This document shows positions 1 through 8,027 of a stretch of 12,257 nucleotides of DNA, one piece after another. The stretch is taken from the NCBI GenBank assembly GCA_963798655.1, contig CAWCUH010000025.1, positions 1 through 12,257 of the forward strand. The letters run 5' to 3'. Source of the DNA: CAVSMC01 sp963798655 (GTDB lineage: Bacteria > Pseudomonadota > Gammaproteobacteria > Burkholderiales > Casimicrobiaceae). The notes under the pieces were generated by a model, which saw only the letters and a program-made list of their open reading frames with translations, ran no database searches and had not been told where the DNA came from. A program made the translations under genes and the position numbers. Position 1 is the first letter of the stretch, and each line of letters opens with the position of its first letter.

Positions 1-2380
1 TGAGATTGAACAGCACGCGGCCGATCAGCGCGCCATCGCATTCGACCAGCGGCAACTCCGGCGGAACATCGACATCGACGGAGCGGCCGGCGAGCGACGG
101 CTCGAGGCTCGCGAGCGCGCTGCCGACGAGCTCCTCGATCGATTGCCAGTCGCGACGGACGTTGACGCGGCCGGCTTCGAGCCGCGCCATCTCGAGCAGG
201 TTGTCGACGAGCTGCGCGGTGCGCCGCGCCTGATCGCGAATCGCAAGCGCTTTCGCTTCGCCGTCGCGCGGCTGCGGCTCGCGCGCGAGCTCGTGCGCGA
301 GCGTTTCGGACAGGCCGACCAGCGCTGTCAGCGGCGTGCGCAGATCGTGCGACAGCGCGGCGAGCACCGAATTGCGCAGCCGCTCGGATTCCATGTCGAT
401 CAGCGTCCGCTGCGCGACGGTGACGAAGTGAACACGCTCGAGCGCGATGGCGATCAACGCGGCGCAGGTTTCGAGCAATCGGCGCTGTCCCGGCACCATC
501 AGCTGCCCGACGTCGTTCGGCTCGACGACCAGTACGCCGCGCGTTCGTACCGGCGCCTTGAGCGGTAGATACAGCTTGCCGGCAGCGGGCAGCGTATCGG
601 TGCCGATTCCCGCCGGCTCTGCGTGATCGACGCACCAGCGGGCGATAGCCATGTCGACGTCCGGACGCCGCTCGCCGCCGGCCTGGGGGCGCAGCGATTC
701 GTCCTCGTCGAGCATCATCACCGCGCTCTTTCCGGGCATCGCCGAAATCACGAATCGCTCGCCGATTTCGCACACCTGCTCGGGTGCGAGCGCCGCGGAA
801 AGCTCACGCGCCATTTCGAACAGCCGCCTCGCGCGCTCCTCGCCGGACGAAGAGACCTGCGCCTGGTAGCGCAGCCGCGCGGTCAGCTGGCCGACGACGA
901 GACCGACAATCAGCATCACGACGAACGTGAAGACGTACTGCGCGTCCGACACCGCGAACGTGAACTGCGGCGGCACGAAGAACCAGTCGAACGCGAGCAC
1001 GTTGACGATCGCCGCGACGACGGCCGGGCCCCGGCCGAACAGCAGCGCGATCGCGACGACGGCGAGCAGGAACAGCATCACGATGTTCGACAGCTCGAAC
1101 AAATGCTGCAGCGGAAAGGCGACGAGCGCCGTCACGGCCGACAGCGCGAGCGCGCCACCGTAACGGCGCAGCACGTCGCTCGTCGGAGCATGCGGCGTCG
1201 GCCCGAGTTCGACCGCCTGACGCTCCGGCAAACGACCGACGAGCACGACGTCGAGATCCGGCGCGAGCGCGTACGCGCGCAGCGCGGGGCTGCGGCTCCA
1301 CGGCAGCCTCGATCGCCACGCGGCAGCCCGGCCGAGCACGAGCTTGCCGATGTTGTGCGTGCGCGCGTACTGCACCAGCGCGGCCGCCGGATCCGCGGCA
1401 CCTATCGTCGACGTCTGCGCGCCGAGCTCCTGCGCGAGCTTCAGCGTGTTGAGGATCGTCCTGCGTCGCGCCGGCGACACGCGGGCGAGCGCGGGCGTCT
1501 CCACATAGAGCGCGTGCCAGCGCGCATCGAGCGCAGCGGCGAGTCGCGCTGCGGATCGCACGACGGCCTCGTCCGCGCTGGTCGGTCCAATGCCGACCAG
1601 CAGCGCATCCTGCGTCTTCCAGATCGGCGCGCGGCCGACGTGCTCGACGCGGTAGCTGCGCATCTGCGTGTCGACGCGGTCGGCCGTGCGCCGAAGCGCG
1701 AGCTCGCGCAGCGCGAGCAGGTTGCCCTTGCGGAAGAAGTTCTGTATCGCGCGCGACGCCTGCTCGGCGAAGTAGACCTTGCCTTCCTTCAGCCGCTGCA
1801 GCAGGTCGTCGGGCGTGACGTCGACCAGCACAACCTCGTCGGCCTCGTCGAAGATGCGATCCGGCAACGTCTCGCGAACCGTGATGCCGGTGATGCCGCC
1901 TACGATGTCGTTCAGGCTTTCGAGGTGCTGTACGTTGACGGTCGTGTAGACGTCGATGCCCGCGCCGAGCACCTCGAGCACGTCCTGGTAGCGCTTCGGA
2001 TGCCGCGAGCCGGGCGCATTGGTGTGGGCGAGCTCGTCGACGAGGAGCACCGCCGGCTTGCGCGCGAGCGCCGCGTCGAGATCGAACTCCTCGATCACGC
2101 GGCCGCGATGCTGGACCGCCTTGCGCGGCAGCGTCTCGAGTCCGGCGAGCAGCCGCGACGTTTCGTTGCGGCCGTGTGTCTCGACGATGCCGACGACGAC
2201 GTCGCGGCCTTCCTCGCGCAGCCGCTGAGCGGCGGCGAGCATCGCGTATGTCTTGCCGACGCCCGGCGACGCACCGAAGAAGACCTTCAGGCGTCCGCGC
2301 GACGCGCGCGCGCGTTCCTCTTCGATGCGCGCGAGCAGCGCGTCGGGGTCCGGGCGATCGTGGGCACGACCGTCCGCCAT
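1..2380 (-). CDS. kdpD: Osmosensitive K+ channel sensor histidine kinase KdpD (3'-truncated by window edge)
   Basis: Membrane sensor kinase that, with the response regulator KdpE, switches on kdp at low K+ or high osmolarity. The minus frame is open from ATG at 2380 to base 1 (793 codons). Visible in order: the KdpD N-terminal domain with a Walker A-type motif GASPGVGKTYAM (residues 36-47) and the family signature VDELAHTN; a universal-stress-protein-like domain (about 253-378); a four-helix membrane block (about 405-500); a GAF-like region (about 515-650); and the H box SHDLRTPLTAL with His678 as phospho-acceptor. The sequence ends in the N box of the ATPase domain (LIGRVLFNL), so roughly the last 100-150 residues and kdpE should lie further left. 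The ATG at 2380 was chosen because translation from it enters the conserved domain directly; the nearby ATG at 2390 meets a stop after one codon. It lies 48 bp after kdpC, in the operon direction. Identification is firm; domain borders are approximate. Confidence 0.97.
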   Translation of the reverse strand, partial: MADGRAHDRPDPDALLARIEEERARASRGRLKVFFGASPGVGKTYAMLAAAQRLREEGRDVVVGIVETHGRNETSRLLAGLETLPRKAVQHRGRVIEEFDLDAALARKPAVLLVDELAHTNAPGSRHPKRYQDVLEVLGAGIDVYTTVNVQHLESLNDIVGGITGITVRETLPDRIFDEADEVVLVDVTPDDLLQRLKEGKVYFAEQASRAIQNFFRKGNLLALRELALRRTADRVDTQMRSYRVEHVGRAPIWKTQDALLVGIGPTSADEAVVRSAARLAAALDARWHALYVETPALARVSPARRRTILNTLKLAQELGAQTSTIGAADPAAALVQYARTHNIGKLVLGRAAAWRSRLPWSRSPALRAYALAPDLDVVLVGRLPERQAVELGPTPHAPTSDVLRRYGGALALSAVTALVAFPLQHLFELSNIVMLFLLAVVAIALLFGRGPAVVAAIVNVLAFDWFFVPPQFTFAVSDAQYVFTFVVMLIVGLVVGQLTARLRYQAQVSSSGEERARRLFEMARELSAALAPEQVCEIGERFVISAMPGKSAVMMLDEDESLRPQAGGERRPDVDMAIARWCVDHAEPAGIGTDTLPAAGKLYLPLKAPVRTRGVLVVEPNDVGQLMVPGQRRLLETCAALIAIALERVHFVTVAQRTLIDMESERLRNSVLAALSHDLRTPLTALVGLSETLAHELAREPQPRDGEAKALAIRDQARRTAQLVDNLLEMARLEAGRVNVRRDWQSIEELVGSALASLEPSLAGRSVDVDVPPELPLVECDGALIGRVLFNL

Positions 2381-2428
2381 ATCAGCGCATGACAATCTCG
2401 CCTTGCGGCGGCGACGGTTGGAGCGTGT

Positions 2429-3004
2429 TCACGCGCCCAGTTTATCCAACGCGAGGTTCAACTGCAGCACGTTGACCACGGGTTCGCCGAGAAAGCCGAG
2501 CTGGCGGCCATTCGTGTATTGCGTCACGAGCGCCCGCACGCGATCGGGCGCGAGCCCCCGCGCCTTGGCAACGCGCGCCACCTGATAGTCGGCCGCGGCG
2601 GGGCTGATGTGCGGATCGAGGCCGCTGCCCGACGCGGTGATCAGGTCGACCGGCACCGGCGCCTTGTTCTCGGGGTCGGCGGCGCGCAGCGCCCTGATTC
2701 GATCGGCCACGGCGTCGGTCAATGCCGGATTGGTCGGGGCCTGGTTCGATCCCGACGACGAGCTCGCGTTGTAGGGGTAGGGCGAAGTCGCCGACGGCCG
2801 CGACCAGAAATGCATCGAATCGCTGAACGGCTGTCCGATCAGCTCGGAGCCTATCGCCTTGCCGTTCACCACGATCAAGCTGCCGTTGGCCTTGCCGGGC
2901 ATCGTGACCTGCGCGATGCTCGTCACGAGGGCGGGATACGCGACGCCCGTGATCGCCGTGAGGAGGATCAGCAGCACGATGGCGGGTCTCAGTTGCGAAA
3001 GCAT
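2429..3004 (-). CDS. kdpC: K+-transporting ATPase subunit C, KdpC
   Basis: Small membrane-anchored subunit of the KdpFABC potassium pump, associated with KdpA and KdpB and thought to aid nucleotide binding or complex stability. It has 191 residues, the usual size. A single N-terminal transmembrane helix (about residues 8-30) starts after MLSQLRPA. The periplasmic-type domain carries family signatures IGSELIGQPFSD and FWSRPSATSPYPYNASSSSG, with SGSGLDPHISPAAADYQ further on. The ATG at 3004 follows a GGGAGAT ribosome-binding site at good spacing. It starts 18 bp after the kdpB stop and is followed by kdpD after 48 bp. Nothing is missing or disrupted. Confidence 0.97.
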   Translation of the reverse strand: MLSQLRPAIVLLILLTAITGVAYPALVTSIAQVTMPGKANGSLIVVNGKAIGSELIGQPFSDSMHFWSRPSATSPYPYNASSSSGSNQAPTNPALTDAVADRIRALRAADPENKAPVPVDLITASGSGLDPHISPAAADYQVARVAKARGLAPDRVRALVTQYTNGRQLGFLGEPVVNVLQLNLALDKLGA

Positions 3005-3022
3005 GAGATATCTCCCGGAATA

Positions 3023-5122
3023 TCAGGCGAGCTGGAGCAGCTCGAGGATCACGTCGATGATCTTGATGCCCACGAACGGCGCGATGATGCCGCCAACGCC
3101 GTAGACCAGCATGTTGTCGCGCAGCAGGCGCGCGGCGCCGACGGCGCGATACTTCACGCCGCGCAGCGCGAGCGGGATCAGCGCGACGATGACGAGCGCA
3201 TTGAAGATCACGGCGGACAGGATCGCGCTCGCCGGCGTTGCGAGATGCATGACGTTCAGCACGTTGAGCTGCGGGTACGTCGTCGCGAACGCCGCCGGGA
3301 TGATGGCGAAGTACTTGGCGACGTCGTTCGCGAGTGAGAACGTCGTCAGCGAGCCGCGCGTGATCAGCAGCTGCTTGCCCGTCTCGACGATTTCGATCAG
3401 CTTGGTCGGGTTGCTGTCCAGATCGACCATGTTCCCGGCTTCCTTCGCCGCCTGCGTTCCGGTGTTCATCGCGACTGCGACATCGGCCTGAGCGAGCGCC
3501 GGCGCGTCGTTGGTGCCGTCGCCGGTCATCGCGACGAGCCGTCCTTCGGCCTGCGTGTCGCGGATCAGCTTGAGCTTCGTCTCCGGCGTCGCTTCGGCGA
3601 GGAAATCGTCGACGCCGGACTCCGCGGCGATCGCGGCAGCCGTAAGGCGGTTGTCGCCGGTGATCATGATGGTCTTGATGCCCATGCGGCGAAGCTGCGC
3701 GAAGCGCTCCTTGATGCCGCCCTTGACAATGTCCTTGAGCTCGACGACGCCGAGCACGCGCGAGCCGTCGGCGACGACGAGCGGCGTGCTGCCGCGTCTT
3801 GCGACCGCTTCCACCGCGTTCGTCACTTCGGGCGGAAAGTTGCCGCCCTTGCCTTGAACGAACGCTCGGATCGCGTCGGCCGCCCCCTTGCGGATTTCGC
3901 GGCCATCCAGATTGACGCCGCTCATCCGCGTTTGCGCGGAGAACGGCACGAACGTCGCGCCGAGAGCGTTGATGTCGCGCTCGCGCAGCCCGTACTTTTC
4001 CTTGGCGAGCACGACGATGCTGCGGCCTTCGGGCGTGCCGTCCGGCAGCGACGAAAGCTGCGCGGCGTCCGCGAGCTCACGCTCCTGAACGCCAGGTGCG
4101 GTGACGAGGCCCGCCGCCTGGCGATTGCCAAGCGTGATCGTTCCGGTCTTGTCGAGCAGCAGCACGTCGACGTCGCCCGCTGCTTCGACCGCGCGGCCCG
4201 ACATCGCAATGACGTTCTGGCGCAGCATGCGTCCGATGCCGGCAAGGCCGATCGCCGACAGCAGGCCGCCGATCGTCGTCGGGATCAGGCAGACGAGCAG
4301 CGCGACCAGCACGGTGATCGTAACCGGGTTGCCCGACCTCGCGACTTCGACCGCGTACATCGAATACGGCAGCAGCGTGACGGTGGTCAGCAGAAACACG
4401 ATCGTCAGCTTCACGAGCAGGATCGACAGCGCGATCTCGTTCGGCGTCTTCTGCCGGCGCGCGGCCTCGACCATCGCGATCATCCGGTCGAGAAACGCCT
4501 CGCCCTGGTCGACCGTGACGCGCACCATCAGCCAGTCCGACAGCACGCGCGTGCCACCGGTGACGGAGCTGAAGTCGCCGCCGGATTCGCGAATCACCGG
4601 CGCCGACTCGCCCGTGATGGCGGACTCGTCGACCGATGCGACGCCCTCGAGCACTTCGCCGTCGGCTGCTATGAACTCGCCGGCCTGGACGATGAAGATG
4701 TCGCCCTTCTTAAGCGCGGTCGACTTCACGACGGTCGGCGGCAGCATGCGGTCGGGCTTCGCGAGCTTCTTCGCCATCACGTCGCGCTTTGCGGAGCGCA
4801 GCGCGTCGGCCTGCGCCTTGCTGCGCCCTTCGGCGATCGCTTCGGCGAAATTCGCGAACAGCACCGTGAACCACAACCACAGCGTGACAGCGAGGATGAA
4901 TCCGGCGGGCGCTTCGCCGGTGCCGGAGAGCGCCTGGATCCACAGGATCGTCGTGAGAATGCTGCCGATCCAGACGACGAACATTACCGGGTTGCGCCAC
5001 TGGTACTGCGGCAGCAGCTTGACGAACGAATCCTTCAGCGCATCACGAAAGATCTGCGGCGTGACAAGCAGGCGATGCAGCGACGCCGCTACGGGATGAT
5101 GGGCGATTTGCGGGGTGCTCAT
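3023..5122 (-). CDS. kdpB: K+-transporting P-type ATPase catalytic subunit KdpB
   Basis: Catalytic P-type ATPase subunit that hydrolyses ATP to drive K+ through KdpA. It has 699 residues, slightly longer than the roughly 680 usual in enteric bacteria. Visible motifs: actuator TGES (170-173), whose serine corresponds to the one reported as an inhibitory phosphorylation site in E. coli KdpB; phosphorylation motif DKTGT with Asp324; nucleotide-binding KGAAD (412-416); TGDN (488-491); hinge GDGTND (534-539). Membrane helices flank these, with PTTIGG (281-286) in the central pair. Start ATG 5122 follows GGGAGA. It begins 16 bp after the kdpA stop. All catalytic residues seen are intact, so it should be functional. 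Confidence 0.98.
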   Translation of the reverse strand: MSTPQIAHHPVAASLHRLLVTPQIFRDALKDSFVKLLPQYQWRNPVMFVVWIGSILTTILWIQALSGTGEAPAGFILAVTLWLWFTVLFANFAEAIAEGRSKAQADALRSAKRDVMAKKLAKPDRMLPPTVVKSTALKKGDIFIVQAGEFIAADGEVLEGVASVDESAITGESAPVIRESGGDFSSVTGGTRVLSDWLMVRVTVDQGEAFLDRMIAMVEAARRQKTPNEIALSILLVKLTIVFLLTTVTLLPYSMYAVEVARSGNPVTITVLVALLVCLIPTTIGGLLSAIGLAGIGRMLRQNVIAMSGRAVEAAGDVDVLLLDKTGTITLGNRQAAGLVTAPGVQERELADAAQLSSLPDGTPEGRSIVVLAKEKYGLRERDINALGATFVPFSAQTRMSGVNLDGREIRKGAADAIRAFVQGKGGNFPPEVTNAVEAVARRGSTPLVVADGSRVLGVVELKDIVKGGIKERFAQLRRMGIKTIMITGDNRLTAAAIAAESGVDDFLAEATPETKLKLIRDTQAEGRLVAMTGDGTNDAPALAQADVAVAMNTGTQAAKEAGNMVDLDSNPTKLIEIVETGKQLLITRGSLTTFSLANDVAKYFAIIPAAFATTYPQLNVLNVMHLATPASAILSAVIFNALVIVALIPLALRGVKYRAVGAARLLRDNMLVYGVGGIIAPFVGIKIIDVILELLQLA

Positions 5123-5138
5123 TGTGTGGGTCTCCCGA

Positions 5139-6944
5139 TCAGCGGGCGCCGACCATGACGAGGTGCTCGATGACGGGGCCGAGCGCGAGCGCGGGAAAGA
5201 AGCTCAGCGCGCCGATGATGATGACGGTGCCGACCAGCACGCCGACGAACAGCGGCGAATGCGTCGGCAATGTCCCGGCGCCCACGGGAACCTTCTTCTT
5301 CGCGGCGAGCGAGCCGGCGATCGCGAGCACCGGGATCGCGATCCAGTAGCGGCCGAAGAACATCGCGATGGCGAGGGCCGTGTTGTAGAACGGCGTGTTC
5401 GCGCCGAGGCCTGCAAACGCGCTTCCGTTGTTGTTGCTGGCCGACGAAAAGCCGTAAAGGATCTCCGAGAAGCCGTGCATCGCCGGATTCGCGACGCCTG
5501 CCTTGCCTGCATCGAGCATGACGGCGACGGCGGTGCCGACGAGAACGAAGAAGATCGGAACCAGCACGGCAATCGACGCCATCTTGATCTCGAAGGCCTC
5601 GATCTTCTTGCCGAGATACTCGGGCGTCCGGCCGATCATCAAGCCCGCGACAAACACCGCGACGATCGCGAACATCAGCATGCCGTAGAGGCCGGAGCCG
5701 ACACCGCCGAAGATCACCTCGCCGAGCTGGATCAGCCACATCGGCACGAGACCGCCGAGCGGCGTATACGAGTCGTGCATTGAATTCACGGATCCGTTCG
5801 ACGCGGACGTCGTCGCCGTCGCCCACAGGGCGGAGTTGACAATGCCGAACCGCGCTTCCTTGCCTTCCATGTTGCCGCCCGGTTGCAGGTTGCTCGCCAT
5901 CTGATCCGCGCCCGCCGTCGTCAGTCCCGGATTGCCCGCCTGCTCGCCAGCAACGCACACGGCAAGCAGTGCGACGAACACCACCGTCATGGCGGCCAGC
6001 ACCGCCCATCCTTGGCGTGTATCGCCGACCATGCGTCCGAACGTGTAGCAGAGCGCTCCGGAAATCACCAGAATTGCGAGCAGTTCGAGAAAATTGGAAA
6101 GCGGCGTCGCGTTCTCGAAGGGATGTGAGGAATTCACATTGAAGAAGCCGCCGCCGTTCGTGCCGAGCTGCTTGATCGCGATCTGCGAAGCTGCCGGCCC
6201 GACTGCGATCACCTGCTCCGTTTGCGTCGCCTTCTCCGTGACAGGATTGCCCTTATCGTCCTTGAGCGGTTGGCCCGCCGCGTCGAGCTTCGGGTTGTCG
6301 TAGTCGACCGATTCGACGAGCGGAACGGTCGTGTACGGCGCGAACGTCTGCACGACGCCCTGCGACACGAGCGCGAGGGCGAGAATGAACGCGAGGGGCA
6401 ACAGGATGTAGAGCGTCGAGCGCGTCATGTCGACCCAGAAGTTGCCCACCGTCGCGGCCTGCTGTCGCGCGAACCCGCGGATCAGCGCGACGAGTATCGC
6501 CATGCCGGTCGCGGCCGACACGAAGTTCTGCACGGTGAGCGCAGTCATCTGCGTGAGATAGCTCATCGTGCTCTCGCCGCCGTAGCCCTGCCAGTTGGTG
6601 TTGGTCATGAAGCTGACCGCGGTGTTGAACGACGAGTCCGGCGAGACGGCAGCGAATCCCTGTGGGTTGAGCGGCAGCATGTCCTGCAGCCGTTGAAGTC
6701 CGTAGACGACCAGGCCGCCCAGCACGTTGAAAAGCAGCATCGCGATCGCGTACTCGGTCCAGCGCATTTCGCGCTCGGCGTCGACGCCGCCCGCGCGGTA
6801 GAGCAGGCGCTCGAAGCCGCCGCCGACGCGGATGGCGAAGCCCTTGCCTTCATAGACGTCGGCCATGTATGCGCCGAGCGGCTTTGCGAGCAGCAGCAGC
6901 ACGACGACGTAGAAAGCGAGCTGAAGATAGCCGTTCGCGGTCAT
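5139..6944 (-). CDS. kdpA: K+-transporting ATPase potassium-binding subunit KdpA
   Basis: Integral membrane subunit of KdpFABC that binds and conducts K+; it belongs to the superfamily of K+ transporters with four pore-loop repeats. It has 601 residues. Pore-type segments are visible: TNTNWQGYGGESTMSY (114-129), LGTNGGGFFNVNSSHPFEN (260-278) and, near the C terminus, NNNGSAFAGLGANTPFYN. The frame is open further upstream, but the ATG at 6944 is the right start: it gives the typical MTANGYLQLAFYVVV N terminus, has a GGAGAAG ribosome-binding site, and overlaps the kdpF stop by one base (TGATG). Residues about 211-242 form an extra hydrophilic stretch before the second pore loop compared with my recollection of E. 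coli KdpA (557 residues). The stop lies 16 bp before kdpB. Confidence 0.98.
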   Translation of the reverse strand: MTANGYLQLAFYVVVLLLLAKPLGAYMADVYEGKGFAIRVGGGFERLLYRAGGVDAEREMRWTEYAIAMLLFNVLGGLVVYGLQRLQDMLPLNPQGFAAVSPDSSFNTAVSFMTNTNWQGYGGESTMSYLTQMTALTVQNFVSAATGMAILVALIRGFARQQAATVGNFWVDMTRSTLYILLPLAFILALALVSQGVVQTFAPYTTVPLVESVDYDNPKLDAAGQPLKDDKGNPVTEKATQTEQVIAVGPAASQIAIKQLGTNGGGFFNVNSSHPFENATPLSNFLELLAILVISGALCYTFGRMVGDTRQGWAVLAAMTVVFVALLAVCVAGEQAGNPGLTTAGADQMASNLQPGGNMEGKEARFGIVNSALWATATTSASNGSVNSMHDSYTPLGGLVPMWLIQLGEVIFGGVGSGLYGMLMFAIVAVFVAGLMIGRTPEYLGKKIEAFEIKMASIAVLVPIFFVLVGTAVAVMLDAGKAGVANPAMHGFSEILYGFSSASNNNGSAFAGLGANTPFYNTALAIAMFFGRYWIAIPVLAIAGSLAAKKKVPVGAGTLPTHSPLFVGVLVGTVIIIGALSFFPALALGPVIEHLVMVGAR

Positions 6945-7033
6945 CAGAACTTCTCCGGGAAGAGCAGCGCGACGACGAGATAGACGAAGATCGCGACCGC
7001 GATCGCGCCGGAAAGCAGATAGACCCAACTCAT
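6944..7033 (-). CDS. kdpF: K+-transporting ATPase small subunit KdpF
   Basis: A 29-residue, single-helix hydrophobic peptide. It starts MSWVYLLSGAIAVAIF and ends ALLFPEKF, the classical KdpF layout (one transmembrane span, then a short charged tail ending in aromatic Phe). KdpF is known to stabilise the KdpABC complex in the membrane. The start ATG at 7033 has GAGG eight bases upstream and overlaps the preceding micro-ORF by four bases (ATGA). Its stop TGA shares one base with the kdpA start (TGATG). Both overlaps imply translational coupling. It is short enough to be missed by automatic callers. Confidence 0.93.
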   Translation of the reverse strand: MSWVYLLSGAIAVAIFVYLVVALLFPEKF

Positions 7034-7122
7034 GGCCGCGTCCTCAGTTTCTCGAGCGCGTACACGAGCACTGCGGTCAGCGCGCCGCAGGCGGCGAGCA
7101 GCACGATGTAGACGGCATCCAT
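7030..7122 (-). CDS. 30-aa membrane micro-ORF, first gene of the kdp operon
   Basis: A 30-codon frame starting MDAVYIVLLAACGALTAVLV and ending in the charged tail ALEKLRTRP. One predicted transmembrane helix covers about residues 4-21. A clean ribosome-binding site GGAG lies seven bases before the ATG at 7122, the best in this stretch. Its stop overlaps the kdpF start as ATGA, the usual sign of coupled translation. Small ORFs of the type Met-Asp-x-x-Tyr plus one helix occur before kdpF in other proteobacteria to my recollection, sometimes under misleading names, but I cannot search for this. Function unknown: it could be an extra Kdp subunit, an assembly factor or a coupling leader peptide. 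Confidence that it is translated rests on the ribosome-binding site, overlap and membrane-protein composition. Confidence 0.7.
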   Translation of the reverse strand: MDAVYIVLLAACGALTAVLVYALEKLRTRP

Positions 7123-7252
7123 GACGAGTCTCCGTGAGGCAACGAATCGACGACGATTAAATACCGGCCAGAACGCATCGGCTTGATGGTTCGCAAGAAC
7201 GCCGACGCGATCCGGCGCCTAATTTGTTTGGGCTGCGGCGGTCGCACGCGGG
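7123..7252 (-). promoter_or_regulatory. Probable kdp promoter/KdpE control region
   Basis: Non-coding DNA directly upstream of the first kdp micro-ORF, where KdpE is expected to act. Two AT-rich patches stand out in otherwise GC-rich DNA: 7156-7164 (GTATTTAAT on the minus strand; TATTTA could be a -10) and 7220-7230 (CAAACAAATT on the minus strand). No convincing -35 is seen, as is usual for activator-dependent promoters. I cannot match the T-rich E. coli KdpE site with certainty. This is inference from position and composition only. Confidence 0.35.
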
Positions 7253-7375
7253 TTAGCGCACGCCAAGCGGTATCAGGCCGAAGTCGGCGATGATGCGCAG
7301 GTCGAGCAGCGCGAGCCCGCGCGCCGCGACGACAAGCGCCGCGGACGCGAGTCGGCCGACGCGAGTAGGAATCAT
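7253..7375 (-). CDS. Possible 40-aa small ORF in the kdp divergent region
   Basis: Open frame of 40 codons on the minus strand, beginning MIPTRVGRLASAALVVAARG and ending in TAA. It is mildly hydrophobic with an amphipathic look (AALVVAARGLALLDLRIIA). About 82% of codons end in G or C, in keeping with coding DNA here, though GC-rich chance frames do the same. GGAA lies about eight bases before the ATG. It would sit upstream of the kdp promoter region and be co-directional with kdp, as a leader peptide or a separate small gene. No family recognised. It is about equally likely to be a chance frame. Confidence 0.3.
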   Translation of the reverse strand: MIPTRVGRLASAALVVAARGLALLDLRIIADFGLIPLGVR

Positions 7376-7448
7376 TGAACGGTTCCGGTTGCGGCGAAGC
7401 ACGGAGAATGTAACGCGTCGCGCATACAGACGGCGTTAACTTTGCGCC

Positions 7449-8027
7449 ATGATGCGTAAACAAGACGTAAACGCGGCCCGTCTCGCGACATTCGGTCGCG
7501 ACGACGCGTTCCTGCGATGGATCGCCGACCTCGCCGGCGTCGAAACGGCGGCCGGCACGGCGGTCTACGTCGGCGAAAAACGTCAGAATGGCCTGCTCGC
7601 CTTCCCGATCGACGTGCTGGAGACGCGGCACCTGTACCGCGACACGGTCGTCCTGGCCGTCGCGGCGAGCACGACCGCGGCGCATGTGCCGGCAGCCGAA
7701 CGCTTGCGCGCGGTTCGTCTGGTCGGCGACTGCGTGGGGTGCCGGATGCATTCGGCGACGCTCGAGTACGGCTTCGACGACGACATCGATGTTCCCGCGA
7801 CACTTGCCTTCGCGCGCGAGCAGGGCACGATAGCGTTCGATCCGGCCGCGGCGGTCTACGTGTGCGGCGAGCAGGACGTGCACGCCGGAATTACGCATGC
7901 CGTCGCAATGGCGCATTGGCGTCGCCGGCTGTTCGCCACGATCGCGCGCCACGGCGCGAATCTCGCCGAGCTGCTGCGGCTGCCGCCGGAGAGCACGCGC
8001 ACGCGCAGGGTCGCGGTCGAGCTGTGA
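7449..8027 (+). CDS. Stand-alone Kup C-terminal-domain-like protein (192 aa)
   Basis: Soluble 192-residue protein with no transmembrane segment. Read beside the Kup protein encoded at 9419-11350, it aligns over nearly its whole length with the cytoplasmic C-terminal domain of Kup (Kup residues about 480-643). GTAVYV (36-41) matches GTAVFL. DVLETRHLYRDTVVLAVA matches the HSLKHYKVLHERNVFFTVS region. WRRRLFATIAR (157-167) matches WRDRLFAAMAR, followed by a similar LxxLP/FFxIP segment and the C-terminal end. The ten or more Kup membrane helices are absent and are not found in the DNA upstream, so this is not a simple truncated kup. It is transcribed divergently from kdp. Likely role, by inference: a regulator or partner in K+ transport, since that Kup domain is linked to nucleotide-dependent control in some bacteria. 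The start has no obvious ribosome-binding site; the second Met codon is an equal candidate. The coding frame is clear, the function is not known. Confidence 0.85.
   Translation: MMRKQDVNAARLATFGRDDAFLRWIADLAGVETAAGTAVYVGEKRQNGLLAFPIDVLETRHLYRDTVVLAVAASTTAAHVPAAERLRAVRLVGDCVGCRMHSATLEYGFDDDIDVPATLAFAREQGTIAFDPAAAVYVCGEQDVHAGITHAVAMAHWRRRLFATIARHGANLAELLRLPPESTRTRRVAVEL

Noticed and set aside
623..2392. 589-codon plus-strand frame
   Set aside because: Antisense to kdpD, which has clear domains; the product is Arg/His/Asp-rich low-complexity sequence typical of GC-rich antisense frames.
3854..5158. 434-codon plus-strand frame
   Set aside because: Lies entirely opposite kdpB and has the same low-complexity composition with no domain.
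6222..6983. 253-codon plus-strand frame
   Set aside because: Antisense to kdpA; composition is an artefact of the opposite strand.
7034..7448. Remnant of the membrane part of a kup gene upstream of the 192-aa Kup-domain ORF
   Set aside because: No plus-strand frame there encodes hydrophobic Kup-like segments, so a simple kup truncation is not supported.
7077..7952. 291-codon minus-strand frame across the kdp upstream region
   Set aside because: It spans the control region and lies opposite the Kup-domain gene; no recognisable domain and a different frame from the micro-ORF at 7030-7122.
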